From: Plantago ovata
Taxonomy: Eukaryota > Streptophyta > Magnoliopsida > Lamiales > Plantaginaceae
Direction: 5' to 3'
Assembly: GCA_028274465.1 (NCBI GenBank)
Contig: CM051457.1
Span: forward strand, 27,191,313 to 27,255,312
DNA: 64,000 nucleotides
Part shown: positions 1-11,319 of the stretch, in pieces
Layout: each line of letters starts with the position of its first letter
How positions within the stretch are numbered: position 1 is the stretch's first letter
Program-made: the position numbers and the translations under genes
Notes under the pieces: generated by a model
Database searches by the model: none
What the model saw: only the letters and a program-made list of their open reading frames with translations
What the model was told of the DNA's origin: nothing

Positions 1-81
1 AGCAAGCATGTTCCATGCCTTCAGGACTTGGTTTTCCAATGCAGGATCGAAGTAAAGCTCAATTGCATAGCCTTGCGACAT
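1..81 (-). CDS. 5' end of RNA ligase / cyclic phosphodiesterase-like protein (partial)
   Basis: The first 27 codons of a minus-strand gene that runs off the left edge of the window. The start ATG is the complement of positions 79-81 and the frame stays open to base 1. The N-terminus begins MSQGYAIELYFDPALEN, which I recognise as the start of the plant 2H-phosphoesterase-like group annotated as RNA ligase / cyclic nucleotide phosphodiesterase family. The catalytic H-x-T/S motifs would lie beyond the edge and cannot be checked. The gene probably has a non-coding first exon and a leader intron upstream (82-1330). Assignment rests on a short segment and on recollection of the family; an unrelated protein with a similar start is possible. 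Confidence 0.6.
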   Translation of the reverse strand, partial: MSQGYAIELYFDPALENQVLKAWNMLA

Positions 82-1330
82 CTTCTATAAGTTACTCAGC
101 CAATTGTCTCTAGTTCAAGAAAAACATAAGCATGGTGAGTGAAGGTTATTATTGCACCCATCATAGCATTTTTCTCTAAAATGTATTGTGAGGGTAATGT
201 AAGAAAGAAACAAATAACACAGCATTAAAAAGAAATCACATAATGCACTATGAATCAAACAAGAATTGTATCTCAAACCGTTCAAGAAAAGCATAAACAC
301 AGTGAATGAAGGGTATTATTATGCATCTATGAAGGCATCTTTATCTAAATTACAGTTTGAGGGTAACGTAATAAAGAAGAATAACAAAGAGCTGGCAAGA
401 AAACATGAGTTTATAAAGTACAGTTCAAGAAGAACATAAACACACAGCGAATAAATTGTGCATCTGTCAAAGCATTTTTATCTCACTAAATTTTGAATGA
501 GAAAGAATCAAATAACACAGAGCTGGCAAGAAATTCAACAATGCACCACCATAACGAACAAGATTGTCTCCAAATTAAAGATGAAACAAAAATATAAACA
601 CATTGAACGAAAGTTCTGCGTGTCATCCAGCAAAGCATTTTCCATGAATTACAATTCGAAAGTAACGTGTGGTGGAATCAAATAACACATAGCTGTTAGG
701 AAATTCCACAATGCACTATGAAACAAATAAGAATTCTCTCCAGTTTACAATTCAAGAAAAAACATAAAAACAGTTTGATGATTTTCCAAAATGAACAAAG
801 GGCCAACAAAATGCAGCATAACAAAGTGTGTGAGTCAAAATAATCAGATTCAGATGCTGAAAAAACTAAATTACCCATCAAAGAAACAACAAAGATCTAC
901 ACCTTACAATAACAAAATAACCCAATGAGCAGAAAACTTCAAGAATCAAAATAGACTAGTACCAAATATAAACACCATGAATTGAGGTTAGATAAACCCT
1001 AAAAAAAAAAAATGAAAAGGGCCCATACCTAATTGATTTGAGAGACAACTAATTCGGGAGAAGCCAATTGAAAGACACTAAGAGAGAAATGGCCTTTGAG
1101 ATTGAAAAGGGTATGAAAATGGACAGAAAAGGATTCAAGGGCATGTGAAGATTATCGGGTACTCTCTTTGATTGATGGTGTTAAAGTTTCAAATCCGATA
1201 GAGACAGGGGGAATAAAGAGCTAGCTAGACGCAAAAGGGTTCTTCTTCTTCACAAGAAAGGCATTTCAGCAGCTGTGAGTCAATCAACAGTTACACTACG
1301 ATGGTAGTAAGAGTTTAGTGACTCAACTGA
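82..1330 (-). other. Leader intron and probable 5'UTR exon of the 2H-phosphoesterase-like gene
   Basis: On the minus strand a good donor (AG|GTATGGGCC) lies near 1028 and acceptor-like AG sites lie just upstream of the ATG, around 86-112. This suggests a 5'UTR exon at roughly 1030-1330 and a leader intron of about 0.9 kb. The purine-rich stretch at 1030-1260 fits a transcribed leader. Inferred from splice consensus only. Confidence 0.4.
113..775. repeat. Degenerate tandem repeat, about 4 copies of 140-170 bp
   Basis: Copies start near 113, 280, 422, 580 and 750 (last partial). Each opens with a variant of GTTCAAGAAAAACATAAACA, followed by a GTGAATGAAGG-like block, a CAAAGCATTTTTATCT-like block, an AATCAAATAACACAGAGCTG-like block and CACAATGCACTATGAA. 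Copies are clearly related but diverged and vary in length by deletions. The array lies inside the predicted leader intron. Confidence 0.7.
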
Positions 1331-1809
1331 AAAGGTGGGAAACATTTGGGCTACAATTCTAATTTAACATACCAACTTCTTTTTTTCCTTTTTTTTATAG
1401 AGCAAGTCTCATGAGAGATCATCCTTAGAAATAGACTATAGAGACCAATTTATATTAATTACAAAACAACTCCAAAATAACTACTAACTTCTAAAACACG
1501 CCATAACCCAACCAAAATCACATGGGATCATTACCATCGCCTGCTCATCATGATTTTCATATTTTTCATGGTGTATAAGCTTGCAAATCGACTGATTTGA
1601 CATAGGTCAAGGTTTTTTAGTTGTTTGTATTGATGTTTGTTGGTGATAAAAGTTTGTTGGCGATAAATTTATGTTGAATCCACGTTGTTGTTGTTATTTG
1701 CATCTAGATTTATGTAAATATGTGTTTCAATCGAAGTTTGTTGGTGATAGATGTTAGCTTTTGCATCAAGATGTAGATTTATGTTCATCTCGTGAATTTT
1801 TTACGTTCA

Positions 1810-3242
1810 GCGATATTTGTCATGTTCTTTACAATATTGCCCATGTTCTAGCCAATATTGTCCATGTTCTCACCGATATAGTCACTGTTTTCATGCTCTG
1901 TTTTTTTCTTTTTTTTTTTTTATGAAAAGTTGAACTCTGCAATATACACTATGTTCTCAGCAATATAAACCATGTTCTCAACAATATTGTCCATGTTCTC
2001 ACCAATATGCTATGTTTTATGCATTAAAAGTGAAAAATCTACCTTTGTAGTAGTCCATATGTTCTTAACGATATTTCCTATGTTTTTATCAATATGGACC
2101 ATGGTTCTTTTGGAGAAACACAGATATGGCAGTGGCACTTATATATAAAAACAAATTCATGGAAGATATTATGAGAAACATGGGTAGTATTCCCATGAAC
2201 ATGGAAGATATTCACTGAAACATGGAATATATTCTCATAAACATGGGTTCTTTTGGAGAAACATATGATACATATATATAAAAACAAGTTCATGGAAGAT
2301 ATTATGACAAACATGGGTAGTATTCCCATGAACATGAGCGATATATTCGGAAACATTGGTAATATTTAAACTCACATGGAACATGAACATTATCAGTAAA
2401 TTGTAAGTACATGGGGATATATTATGAGAAACATAGGTAATATTTACATAAACATGGGAAATATTCTCAACAACATGGGTACTATTTCGAACATAAAAAA
2501 AATCCTTGTATATAAATGCAAGCATATTGGGCATATTAATATTATGACTACAATAATAACTATCTAACTTCTAATTTCAAAGTGAATCCATCCATTAATT
2601 TCTTGATATTTTTCATATGTCAAGGAGACTCCATTTTCTTAAATAGATACAATCATTTGTGTCAACATGAATCAAATCGGATTTTTGCTTGCTTCCGACA
2701 TTAGTCCTCTTTTTCTTTTGTTTCACATCATCTACAAAAACAAAAACACAAACATAGACAATATTGTAAGGAACATAGGTAATAATCTTAAAAATATGGA
2801 CCATAATCAGAACAAATATCAACATAGACTAAAAATCAAGATAAGAACATGGGACATATCAAACAAAAGGATATGACATAATATAAGAAACAGGGGTAAT
2901 AATGTTCTAAACATGGGACATATGCTTAAAAACATGGGTAATAATTGGTAGATTATGTAAAGTTGCGTCCAATATAGAAACATCGAAACGACAAAAAACA
3001 AGGATAACAATACCACGAAAACCAAAGGGGGAAACAACAAAGGTAGTATTGTTTAGAACATGGACAATACTGTTGAGGACATGAGTTATATTGCTGAGAA
3101 CATAGTGTATATCGCAGAGGTCAATTTGTCATAAAAACAGTAAAAAAAAACAGAGCATTAAAAACAGTGAGCATATCGGTGAGAACATGGACAATATTGG
3201 CGAAAACATGGCCAATATTGTAAAGAACATGGCAAATATCGC
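1810..3242. repeat. Large inverted repeat (fold-back) with CATGTTCT-rich arms
   Basis: The left arm (about 1810-2005) and right arm (about 3045-3242) are inverse copies with only scattered mismatches. Both contain, in order, a GCGATATTTG block, TTCTTTACAATATTG, CCAATATTGTCCATGTTCTC, a GCTCTG plus T-tract, and ATACACTATGTTCTCAGCAA. Each arm is itself a degenerate minisatellite of a unit like GAACATGGACAATATTG. The loop carries related repeats. Open frames in the loop are simple translations of the repeat and are not called as genes. Confidence 0.8.
2096..2340. repeat. Internal direct duplication of about 145 bp
   Basis: The block from CATGGTTCTTTTGGAGAAAC through GGGTAGTATTCCCATGAACA occurs at 2096-2203 and again at 2243-2338. 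Both copies lie inside the loop of the 1810-3242 fold-back structure. Confidence 0.7.
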
Positions 3243-3859
3243 AAACTTTAGTACCTGTACTCCATATTATCCTGTGATAATTAAATTATGGTATGAGACT
3301 AAATTTCAAGCTTCAAACACTAATACACCATACCGAGTTACAACAACAACGCTTCCAAATCACCTACTCTTGGGACAAAGTCCAAACTACACCATTCCAC
3401 ATATCCTCCAAGATCATATAGCTACTATTTCTCATAATTCAATCATCTCACAAGGTCAAGTACCAATCAAATAATTGTCCGACAGAATCGAAACAACAAC
3501 GAATTGAGAAGAACTGGTAAACATCAAAATCGAAGCCATGAGCTATCCAGCAACAACGTGTCGATCGCCAGGAAAAAAGAGGAGAGAGAGAGAGAGAAGA
3601 TCGTCAGGAAAAAAGAGGAGAGAGAGAAGAAAGAGAGAAAGAAAAAGGGATCGTATCATCGATCCGTATCTGATTTTAGATTAGAAGAAAGAAAATGGGT
3701 AATTTGTTAAAAGGACCTCATGTTTATATGTTATTACAATTCTACCACCGAATTTTTGTATTGATTATAGGATTGTTGGTAAATTGCATAATGGTACGGT
3801 CTCTCCATATGGTAAAAAGAGACTGTCTCTTATGAGATTTTGCGTTTTTTTTAACTTTT

Positions 3860-4340
3860 AATTTTTTGAAAAAAGTTTGAATATACGGTATAATCCAATT
3901 TTATGTGCAATATTCAATGATTATTCTCAAGAAATTAAAGAATCAATGGATTTATCTTCTATCCAATCTAAAGTATTCAGATAATAAGCAAAACGCCATG
4001 TCAAATCCATTCTCATCTAGTACCGAGAAACATCGCGATGAACAAGTCGAATCCCTAGCGAAAGCAAGGCAACGTGATTCAAAATTTTCCAGATTGAATA
4101 CATGTAAACAAAACGTGTGATCAACATCCCTAGACATGTGGACTAGCTTGTGCCACCGCTATTGGCTTCAATTCTCCCTCCACAAACTCACAAAAAACTC
4201 AGTCATTGTCGCACAATATTGTCTCACGGAACCTAACATAGACCAACCACCAGTTAAAAATAAATAAAAATTCAGTTGATGCCAGAAAAATACTCCACAT
4301 AACAGATAGTGAAAGAAACACAAAATCAGAGAGAGCGAGA
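3860..4340. other. No gene recognised
   Basis: AT-rich sequence between the fold-back region and the LINE remnant. Two overlapping open frames of 60-70 codons on opposite strands show no family signature, signal peptide or splice context. Confidence 0.5.
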
Positions 4341-4899
4341 TTATATCCTACTCAAATTCTCTAAAGTATTTTGCACAACATGTTCGGAGTAGCCATACAA
4401 AAGTACTTAATTCTGACACTCAGCTCTTGTGCAACCTCCTTATAAATCACACCTATAGGCAAATCTTTTTTCTCAAATACCTTCATATTTCTTCTCTTCC
4501 AAATAACAGCAATGCTAAGGGTAGCAGCCCTAATTTGAGACCATGGAATTTTTAAGTCCAGGGTCCATACCTTGAAAACTAAGCATCCCAATATATAATT
4601 TAGAGAAATGTCATCGGCTCTAAGGCCTACAACCCCCAAATTTAAAACCAAAATTTCAACATATTTAACACCATGGTAGAATGAGTGTTCATGAGTTTTA
4701 GGATATTTCTCACACATCAGACAAACATCCTTATATATCACTTTAAACTTGACCAACCTATATTCGGTAGCTAACCTTTTTGAATAACCCAACCAATGCA
4801 ATGAAGCTACCCTAGGAGTTGAAATTCTATTCCAGGCACAAGCATTTCACTCTATCATAGGGGATTCAGCGTGAAACAAGGAGTTGTTGAAAGGAATTA

Positions 4900-5166
4900 G
4901 GCTCTGTTCTCTTCGGCTGAAAATTGATTATTTTAAATTCAATTCAGATCAGTTCAGATGCATTAAGTTCAGTTTAGCTTCATTCAGTTTAGCTCAATTG
5001 GTTAGACTGAGGTGTCATGACCCTAGAGGTTATAGGTTCAATTCTCGCAAAGTGCGGGATTATTTATAGTTTATTACTAGCTTTGTAATGCTACTTGTGA
5101 AATTGTAATGGTTCGATTATTAAAAAAAAGTTCAATTCAGCTTCATTCAGACAAAGAAACAGAGCC
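4900..5166. mobile_element. Tourist/Harbinger-like MITE, 267 bp, TSD TTA
   Basis: Ends are inverted: GGCTCTGTT at the left and AACAGAGCC at the right. They are flanked by direct TTA at 4897-4899 and 5167-5169, the 3 bp duplication typical of PIF/Harbinger elements. It lies inside the LINE remnant and is itself interrupted by a SINE (4988-5129). The internal TTCAG-rich sequence recurs at 5355-5510 and 6777-6880. Confidence 0.8.
4988..5129 (+). mobile_element. tRNA-derived SINE inside the MITE
   Basis: An A-box-like segment (TAGCTCAATTGGTTAGA, from 4990) is followed 45 bp later by a B box (GGTTCAATTC, 5035-5044), then unrelated sequence ending in an A-run at 5122-5129. It is flanked by a 22 bp direct repeat (4966-4987 and 5129-5150) with three mismatches that ends in AGCTTCATTCAG, as expected for an old LINE-mobilised target duplication. 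Confidence 0.75.
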
Positions 5167-5514
5167 TTACTTTACCTTTACCTCTCAGCTCATCCCTTAC
5201 CTGCAATAGCTTACTCCACCATGATGAGTCAAACTGTCAAAAGGATTTATGAATACACCAAATGTCCATCTTCTTGAGTTGTTACTATTGAATCCACTTG
5301 ATCCGAATTGTTGGTGTAACCAAGTCATATCCTAACATTACCACCTAACCATTAAGGCTTTGTTATTTTCATCTGAAAATTGATTGTTTTAAATTTAGTT
5401 CATATGTATTAAGTCCAGTTAAGTTGAAATGCATTAAGTTCAGTTCATTTCAAATTTGAGATTTGCTTAATAGTATTTTATATTACAAATAATTTCAGTT
5501 CAGTTCAGATCTAG

Positions 5515-6772
5515 ATCACATAATTCGTTCCCCAAACCCTTTGTGTTACGCTCAAATCGCGCTCTAGCGCTCTTATAGCGAAAAAACGCGCTCTTGTTCG
5601 CTTTAAGAATTCTTAAAGCGCGCACTAAGAGTGTACTAATTCGCCAGAGTGAAAACCAACAAAAAACTAACCAATTCTTGCCACTTTACCTATTTTCTTG
5701 GATGAATGGTGATGCCCAAAGCCCAGAGATGGTAAAAAGCTAGAGAACTACAGATGAGAGGGATTGGAACGAAACTCAAGCCACGATAAGAGTGCAAAGG
5801 GACGTAAAGAGATATCAGAGTTACAAGTTTCCGAGGGCGAGAGACGAAGGAAAATGCGTAGTAGATTTGTGAATGCGATCTCTGAACTGAAGTGGAAAAG
5901 ACAAGTAATGAGAATATTTAGATAAGAAATGATGGAGGAGAGAGGATGGATGAAATTTGGATGTGGCGAAGAATTCGATGAGTGTGGGAGAGAGATAAAA
6001 AAAACGGAGTGATGGAGAGAGATACAAGAAAGATATTTTTTGTTAGGAGGAGTTTGGTTTGGTAGATAATGGGGTTTAACTAATGTTGGAGAATACCATT
6101 TCTCCATTTGGTCTAACAGATAATTGAAGAGAATATAATTGGGCTGCCCAAGATAATTGGGCCGAGCAGGTCTCTGATTGGCCCAAATGAGTGAGCTGGC
6201 AGCTTGGATAATTATCCAACCCATTCTCTTTCTCCTTTAATTTTCTGGGATAAGGCGTTATCTGTGACGTCGGATGATGTCACCGACGTTACTCCACCAT
6301 GAATGTCATTTCATTAACTAGGCCAAGATTTGGGAAAAGAGAATGGACCAAGACAATGGACCAAACGTGCTAATTATCTGTCCAAAACATCTCATTATCT
6401 GGGCCAAAATGTTAGAAAAATTGGACCAAATATGGTTTAGGAGAAAGACCGTTACCCATGCCATTTCACTATTCATCAGATTATCTGAAATTTTACTATC
6501 TAGATAATTTGCAGAACCAAACTCCTCCTAAGGGTTTGGGTTTGGGTTTGAGACTTTGTGTCAAATGGGATAGATGGTTAATGTTGTTCCCTTGTATGTG
6601 TTGCAAAAAATCAGGCCGAAAAGTAGTAGTTGGTAATTGTGTATGTTAAATTGTTAATGTTATTAAATATTATATATAAATTAATTCATTATTAAGACGC
6701 TTTCACTCACTAATTTTTTTTCATTTTTGCATTTTCGTTCACGCTCTGTCGCTCGCGCTTTCGCAATGTGAT
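5515..6772. mobile_element. 1.26 kb insertion flanked by CTAG, with short inverted ends
   Basis: The left end reads ATCACAT and the right end ATGTGAT, with CTAG directly outside at both ends (5511-5514 and 6773-6776). Subterminal regions are rich in CGCTC/GCGAG motifs. The left one holds a perfect 22 bp palindrome at about 5600-5621 centred on GAATTC. The family is not recognised and a 4 bp duplication is unusual. The minus-strand open frame at 5748-6224 shows no known domain and is not called. A 483 bp MITE (6046-6528) lies inside. Confidence 0.5.
6046..6528. mobile_element. MITE, 483 bp, TSD TA
   Basis: GGAGGAGTTTGGTT at the left is answered by AACCAAACTCCTCC at the right, flanked by TA on both sides (6044-6045 and 6529-6530). 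AGATAAT and ATTATCT motifs recur within. The TA duplication suggests a Stowaway or Tc1/mariner type, although the termini are not the canonical CTCCCTCC. It is nested in the 5515-6772 insertion. Confidence 0.65.
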
Positions 6773-6961
6773 CTAGGTTCAAATTTGTTTAATATTATTT
6801 TATACTACAAATAAGTTTAGTTCAGTTTAACTCAGCTTCATTCAATTCAGTTCAATCAAATTAAATGAGATTTCTTTGTGGACCTCATGTACTATATTAC
6901 TACTACACTAACCAATCAAATTAATAATAAATCATAAAAAATTAATATGAGCCTTAATTGA

Positions 6962-7007
6962 GGGCTACTATTTAGTAGCCCTTTTCCATGGGCTACTAAA
7001 TAGTAGC
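6962..7007. repeat. Double palindrome / hairpin
   Basis: 6962-6981 is a near-perfect palindrome (GGGCTACTA-TT-TAGTAGCCC). After an 8 bp spacer a second copy in inverse arrangement follows (6990-7007). It may be the centre or end of a small fold-back MITE; no outer boundaries are clear. Confidence 0.5.
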
Positions 7008-7029
7008 ATCTTAAAAGCCTCTGTTGAAG

Positions 7030-8137
7030 GCATTTTTGGGCTTAATTGGGACTTTCAATCCCAAATAAGCTCAAAAAATCTCAATAAGGAGTGTTGTTAA
7101 GACATCGAAACTAGGGTGGAGTTTTGTAGTCAAGTTAGGGATTAAATTGGAATGTTTTAAATTTTAATCAAGAAGAAAGTGGAGTAGTACACTAGTACTG
7201 GTACAACTTGAAAGGAATCCAAAAATATTCCATTTGGTAATCATGCGCCGTCTGGCCTTTTGTGGCATTTAATGACACTATAAAGTTCTTAAATCAATCA
7301 ATAATGAAAGATTAAAGTTCATGTGGAGCTGTTGTAGTAATGGTGCTAGCTACAGCTTCCACTAAGCAATTAAGAAGAACAATGTGGTTATAAATGTTGT
7401 GTACTTTACATGAAATGCACTGTCTAACTATACTATAATTAATTAGTAATATGTCTAAGTTTGATTAGAATAGTGATTTGATTGATTAATGTGTTAAACA
7501 ATTTAGTTGTGTACAGAACAGGATAGGTGATCTGATCACATGGGATGGGATTATAGGAGTGTGCAATGGGCCAGAGCCAGATTGGTCTGCATGTGGCCCA
7601 TAATCTATCTGCCAATATCACCATATTAGGGAAAATATGCCAACATTTCCTTTTTATCTTCAGACTCTCGAAAAGGAGAGAAATAATAAATAAATTGAGA
7701 AGATATTTCATAATCCAAGGAATAAAATTGCAATATTGTGAAATAAAGAGATGTGGAATGGGATGTTGGAAATTTTTATTGTTATATTTCAATTCGTTTG
7801 ATATATTGGTGGTTTGGGTCTAACGCATTGGGAACAAACTTTTCATGATCATGTATTTTCATTTATTGAAATAGATGTCACTAAAGTGTTAAGTCACTAA
7901 AATTATGTATGGTGAAAGGTGATTAATGCATATAGTATGTTGATCAGTACATGAATGAATTAAGTCATTCAAATATAGTTTGATCCACTGTGCATGCATG
8001 GAGAAAAGCAAATGATTTTTGAAATATGCAACCAAAATTGCAAGTAGCATTATTGAAATGTGTAATTCATTTGTGTTTAGTGTAAATAATGATTCAAGAT
8101 TAAATGAGAAATTATTGCGCAAATAAACCAATTGAAT
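7030..8137. other. No gene recognised
   Basis: AT-rich intergenic sequence. Overlapping open frames on both strands at 7439-7823 show no domain, and no splice-supported coding pattern was found. Confidence 0.5.
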
Positions 8138-8297
8138 TAGAGTATCCGTTAGTTGGTATAGTGAAGGAGAGGTGTTGGGTTCGATCCCCGGCGGTGGCGG
8201 AGTTATAAGGTTGGTTTAGGTGTGGAGAAATAAGGTGGTTTAGAAAGTTTGTATATTAGTGTAGGAGTAGTTGTAATATTTGTCGTTTCAAAAAAAT
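8138..8297 (+). mobile_element. SINE copy 1 (tRNA-derived)
   Basis: A tRNA-like head (GTTAGTTGGTATAGTGAAGG, then B box GGGTTCGATCC) is followed by a body with TTTAGGTGTGGAGAAATAAGG, GGTGGTTTAGAA, GTGTAGGAGTAGTTGTAATA and a short A tail at 8290-8296. The same body recurs at 10881-11028 (+), 11320-11475 (-) and 49355-49506 (-), defining a dispersed family in this window. Confidence 0.75.
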
Positions 8298-10880
8298 AAA
8301 TTCACGATGTTTTCGAAAAGGGAAAAGGTCCAAAAAGTCCAAAATTGAAAATGGAACCGGCTAGGATTTAGACATGGCACCTCTTGGTTAACAGGCTTGC
8401 ACTTGTGCCTTTGGACCAACTCTCTTGGTGAAAAGAGCTGTGTAGATTGGCATCCGTTCGGTATTGCCTCTCTCTCTCTTTTTTTTTTTTTTTTTTTTTT
8501 TGTTACTTTTGGATATTGGTTGTTTTCCAAAAGTGTATGACTCTTAATGAATAGTATTGTGACTATTTATTAAAATATTTTTGAAGGGTTTTGCACAATT
8601 TCAATGAAGCCACTTGAGAAGTATAAATTGAAGAGGATTTTTGTTTTTTTGTTTTTTGGTAAAAGAGGAGTTCATTTATCCTACACACATCAAAAGCATT
8701 TGATACTTCTCTTTTCATTTGCTTTCTCTTTACATTTAATCATACTCAAAGTAAATTCACCATACTCGACTATTGGAGTGCTCCTTAGTATCTCAAAGTA
8801 GTTTCAATCTTGGGAGACCATTTGTTGTTATCCCGTTAGCACCATGAACGGGGAAAATATTGTATTACGGAGAGATGTTCAAACCATCGACTATGTTCGC
8901 TATTTCTTGTTGTTCGTCACCATAATGGAGTCGCTTGAAGACATGATATCTGTGAAGTGAAGAAGGATACAGAAGTTTACTTTGTAAATTCGTTTATATT
9001 GTATCATATTTTAATGTATAAGTTTCATTTGTTGTCACTCTCTCTTGTTCCATTTTTCAATTCTTACATCTTCCATGTGGACACCGAAGTTCCAACATGG
9101 AAAACGAAGAGCAAGGGCGCCCTAAAGCTTGGTATACAAAAAGTTACAATTATATATGTTCTTTTTTCATTTTAATAACGTTAGAAATGAAGTGGGGGAA
9201 AAAATAGAATGATTATATTGTTAAGGTCTAAGGAGATGGAAAATGTTGTAGTAATAATTCCCAGCAAAGATAAACCTTATTAGCAATAAATTTTTTTTTT
9301 TGCTTAAAAAGAAATTAAAAATATGTAGGATGAGTGTTTGACAAAATGAACTTTTAAGTAATAATATGATTGATAATAAGGTGGTTGATAATATGATTAA
9401 TTTCTCTTATTTTTTGAAAAGTTACACATGTAACTTCTAAAATCAATCATCATTATCACTTAGTTATTACCTTATTGGTATTTATAAAATAAACTTATTA
9501 TAATTATTATATAATGAAACAGTTAAATAAAATGATATAACTTAATTAATATGATAACCGATGGGGATCGATTCTTATCTATCTTTTCCGACGTGCATTC
9601 TTTATGCACCTTGTTGTATAAAATGCTCGGGTAATTATTAATAAAAAAATTATCCGTTTAAAAAAAAAATGATAACCGATAATAAGGTTATACATCCACT
9701 ACATGTAGTTTAATCTTTAGAAACATGATGAGATCGATGGACATCCCGTATTCGTATACTTCGCCAAATCCCCTTTGATTATCAAAAGGGTGATGAAGCA
9801 TTTATATTTTACTAAAGAAAAAAAATTGAAAACATTTTGGATATGAAAAAAAGTGGTCTCGGTAGGGTTCGGTTTTTGGCGCATTGCTTGGTGGATAGGG
9901 TGCATCCTGACCGAGCCTCCATAAAAACCATGACCCTGGCCGGACCTATCTTGTTTTTTATTCACGTTTTTTTTACAAGGGAAAGTGACATTTCTGGAAA
10001 TGTACTTTTTCTTTCTCATGTTATCTACTTCCGTCATCTCAACTATTCTCAAGCAATTACACCATTTTTCTAATTTTTTATGATTAATATATATTATATT
10101 TGACTATAAATTATTTTAAATTATAATGAGAAAATATTTATTTATATAATCTACATTTTAGAATTTTAATATTTTATTTTTAAATGTAATTAAGCAAGAT
10201 TATATTGACTTTAAAGTTAGTTAGTTAGTTAGTAGCAGTGGTAATTTCCCCTTTAAGCATCATTCATACCATTATGAATTATGAATAAGTCATCACTCAT
10301 TGACTCATAGAACATGTACATTGGATCTAAATTGTGATAAATTAATCAATATATATATACAACCATAGTGCTATTGTTTGTAATAGGATTCTTCTTCACA
10401 ATATATATGAATAAATAAATATAAATATTGTGTGGATAGATCTGATACGGCCAACAGCACAACGCAAAGACGTATAGATAGGTGCCAAGAATTAGAAAGA
10501 AAGTTGTGGCATAGTGTGTGCATAATTGGTGGATACAAATATACAATCATGGGCCATGTAGTAGTAAGTTGCGGTGCCAGTAAGGGAAAGGGTCAAACTT
10601 GACTAATCATAATTTATTATTCATTTCATAAAAAAAAAAAAAAACAAAAAAAAAAACAAAACAATTATAGTGTAATATCTTTGTATAAGACTTTATTCTT
10701 TATATCTAATGATATGGCCAAATTATGATTTACACCATTACACCCGGGGTTAGATAACCGGAGTCTCGGAGACTAGTCTACCTCTGAATATCATAAACTC
10801 TCCCCGGATTCCAAGGTTCTTAGTGAGAGCATATAGCAAACCAACAAAACTACTTTGTCATCATGTCTGAATTCTGGAGT
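8298..10880. other. No gene recognised; low-complexity tracts
   Basis: Contains a CT/T tract at 8467-8500, a 38-codon open frame from the ATG at 8843 with no recognisable relative, A-rich tracts near 9660 and 10630-10660, and otherwise AT-rich sequence. The G/C-richer block at 9850-9950 has open frames on both strands but no domain that I recognise. Confidence 0.45.
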
Positions 10881-11028
10881 TATAAAGTGGTCCATCGGAA
10901 ACGAATTGGGTTGGTGAAGAAGAGGTGCATGGTTCGATCCTTAAATGAGACATAAGACGGTTTAGGTGTGGAAATATAAAGTGATATATGATGTTGTATA
11001 CCACTAGTGTAAGAAGTCGCTCACCACG
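10881..11028 (+). mobile_element. SINE copy 2
   Basis: Shares GTGGTCCATCGGAA, a B box (GGTTCGATCC), GAGACATAAGACGGTTTAGG and GTGTAAGAAGT with the SINE copies at 8138, 11320 and 49355. The 3' tail is eroded. No target duplication is visible. Confidence 0.65.
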
Positions 11029-11319
11029 AAGAATTGTTCGCTTGGTTGTTCGCGGGGCAGATATATGACAAGTTTTGCATGAGGATTCCCTCTTGGAAGA
11101 TTCGATTTTTACAAACATCTACCTTTCAAAGTCTAATTCTGTTGTATACATCTCATGTATACTAGATTCGATATTATAAGATGAATGTTTGCATTTCATC
11201 GTTTAAGCACTTGTGACACTAAAACAATGTAAACAAGTCATGCAAGGAATTCAACAAACACTTAATTCATATTAATTAAGAGAACCGAAACAGTTTTGTC
11301 ACAACACAATAAAGCGAAC

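Larger units (their letters stand above)
1390..3855. mobile_element. Putative DNA transposon enclosing the fold-back region
   Basis: Left end near 1402 contains GCAAGTCTCATGAGAGA; the right end near 3843, read in reverse, contains GCAAAATCTCATAAGAGACA. These match as short imperfect terminal inverted repeats. No transposase frame is visible inside. No clear target duplication can be read because both flanks are T-rich. Weak call: the inner inverted repeat (1810-3242) is much clearer than these outer ends. Confidence 0.3.
4340..5345 (-). mobile_element. Decayed LINE fragment (ORF2 C-terminal region), interrupted by a MITE
   Basis: On the minus strand 4361-4845 translates to a typical zf-RVT C-terminus of a plant L1-type LINE: RISTPRVASLHWLG, then CLMCEKYPKTHEHSF (C-x2-C and following H), then IWKRRNMKVFE near the end. 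The frame resumes on the far side of a MITE at about 5165-5240 with WWSKLLQVRDELRG, an ORF2 motif that normally lies shortly before this region. Stops lie upstream, so the element is dead and 5' truncated. The MITE at 4900-5166 explains the break. Confidence 0.7.
5355..6885. mobile_element. Related MITE remnant split by a later insertion
   Basis: 5355-5510 begins AAGGCTTTGTTATTTTCATC and has the same TTCAG-rich interior as the MITE at 4900-5166. After the insertion at 5515-6772 the same sequence type resumes at 6777 and runs to about 6885. Both halves share a roughly 60 bp segment (CAAATTTG, TATTACAAATAA), so the host copy held an internal repeat. The right terminus is eroded. Confidence 0.5.

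Noticed and set aside
2078..2534. Overlapping minus-strand open frames of 92-99 codons
   Set aside because: They are translations of the CATGGGTAATATT-type minisatellite in the fold-back loop, with repeats at protein level reflecting the DNA repeat; no start context or domain.
5748..6224. 158-codon minus-strand open frame
   Set aside because: It crosses the end of a MITE (6046-6528) and has low-complexity Ser/His/Pro composition with no domain.
9717..10073. Open frames on both strands over the same 230 bases
   Set aside because: Mirror-image frames in a short GC-richer patch, no splice support or family similarity.
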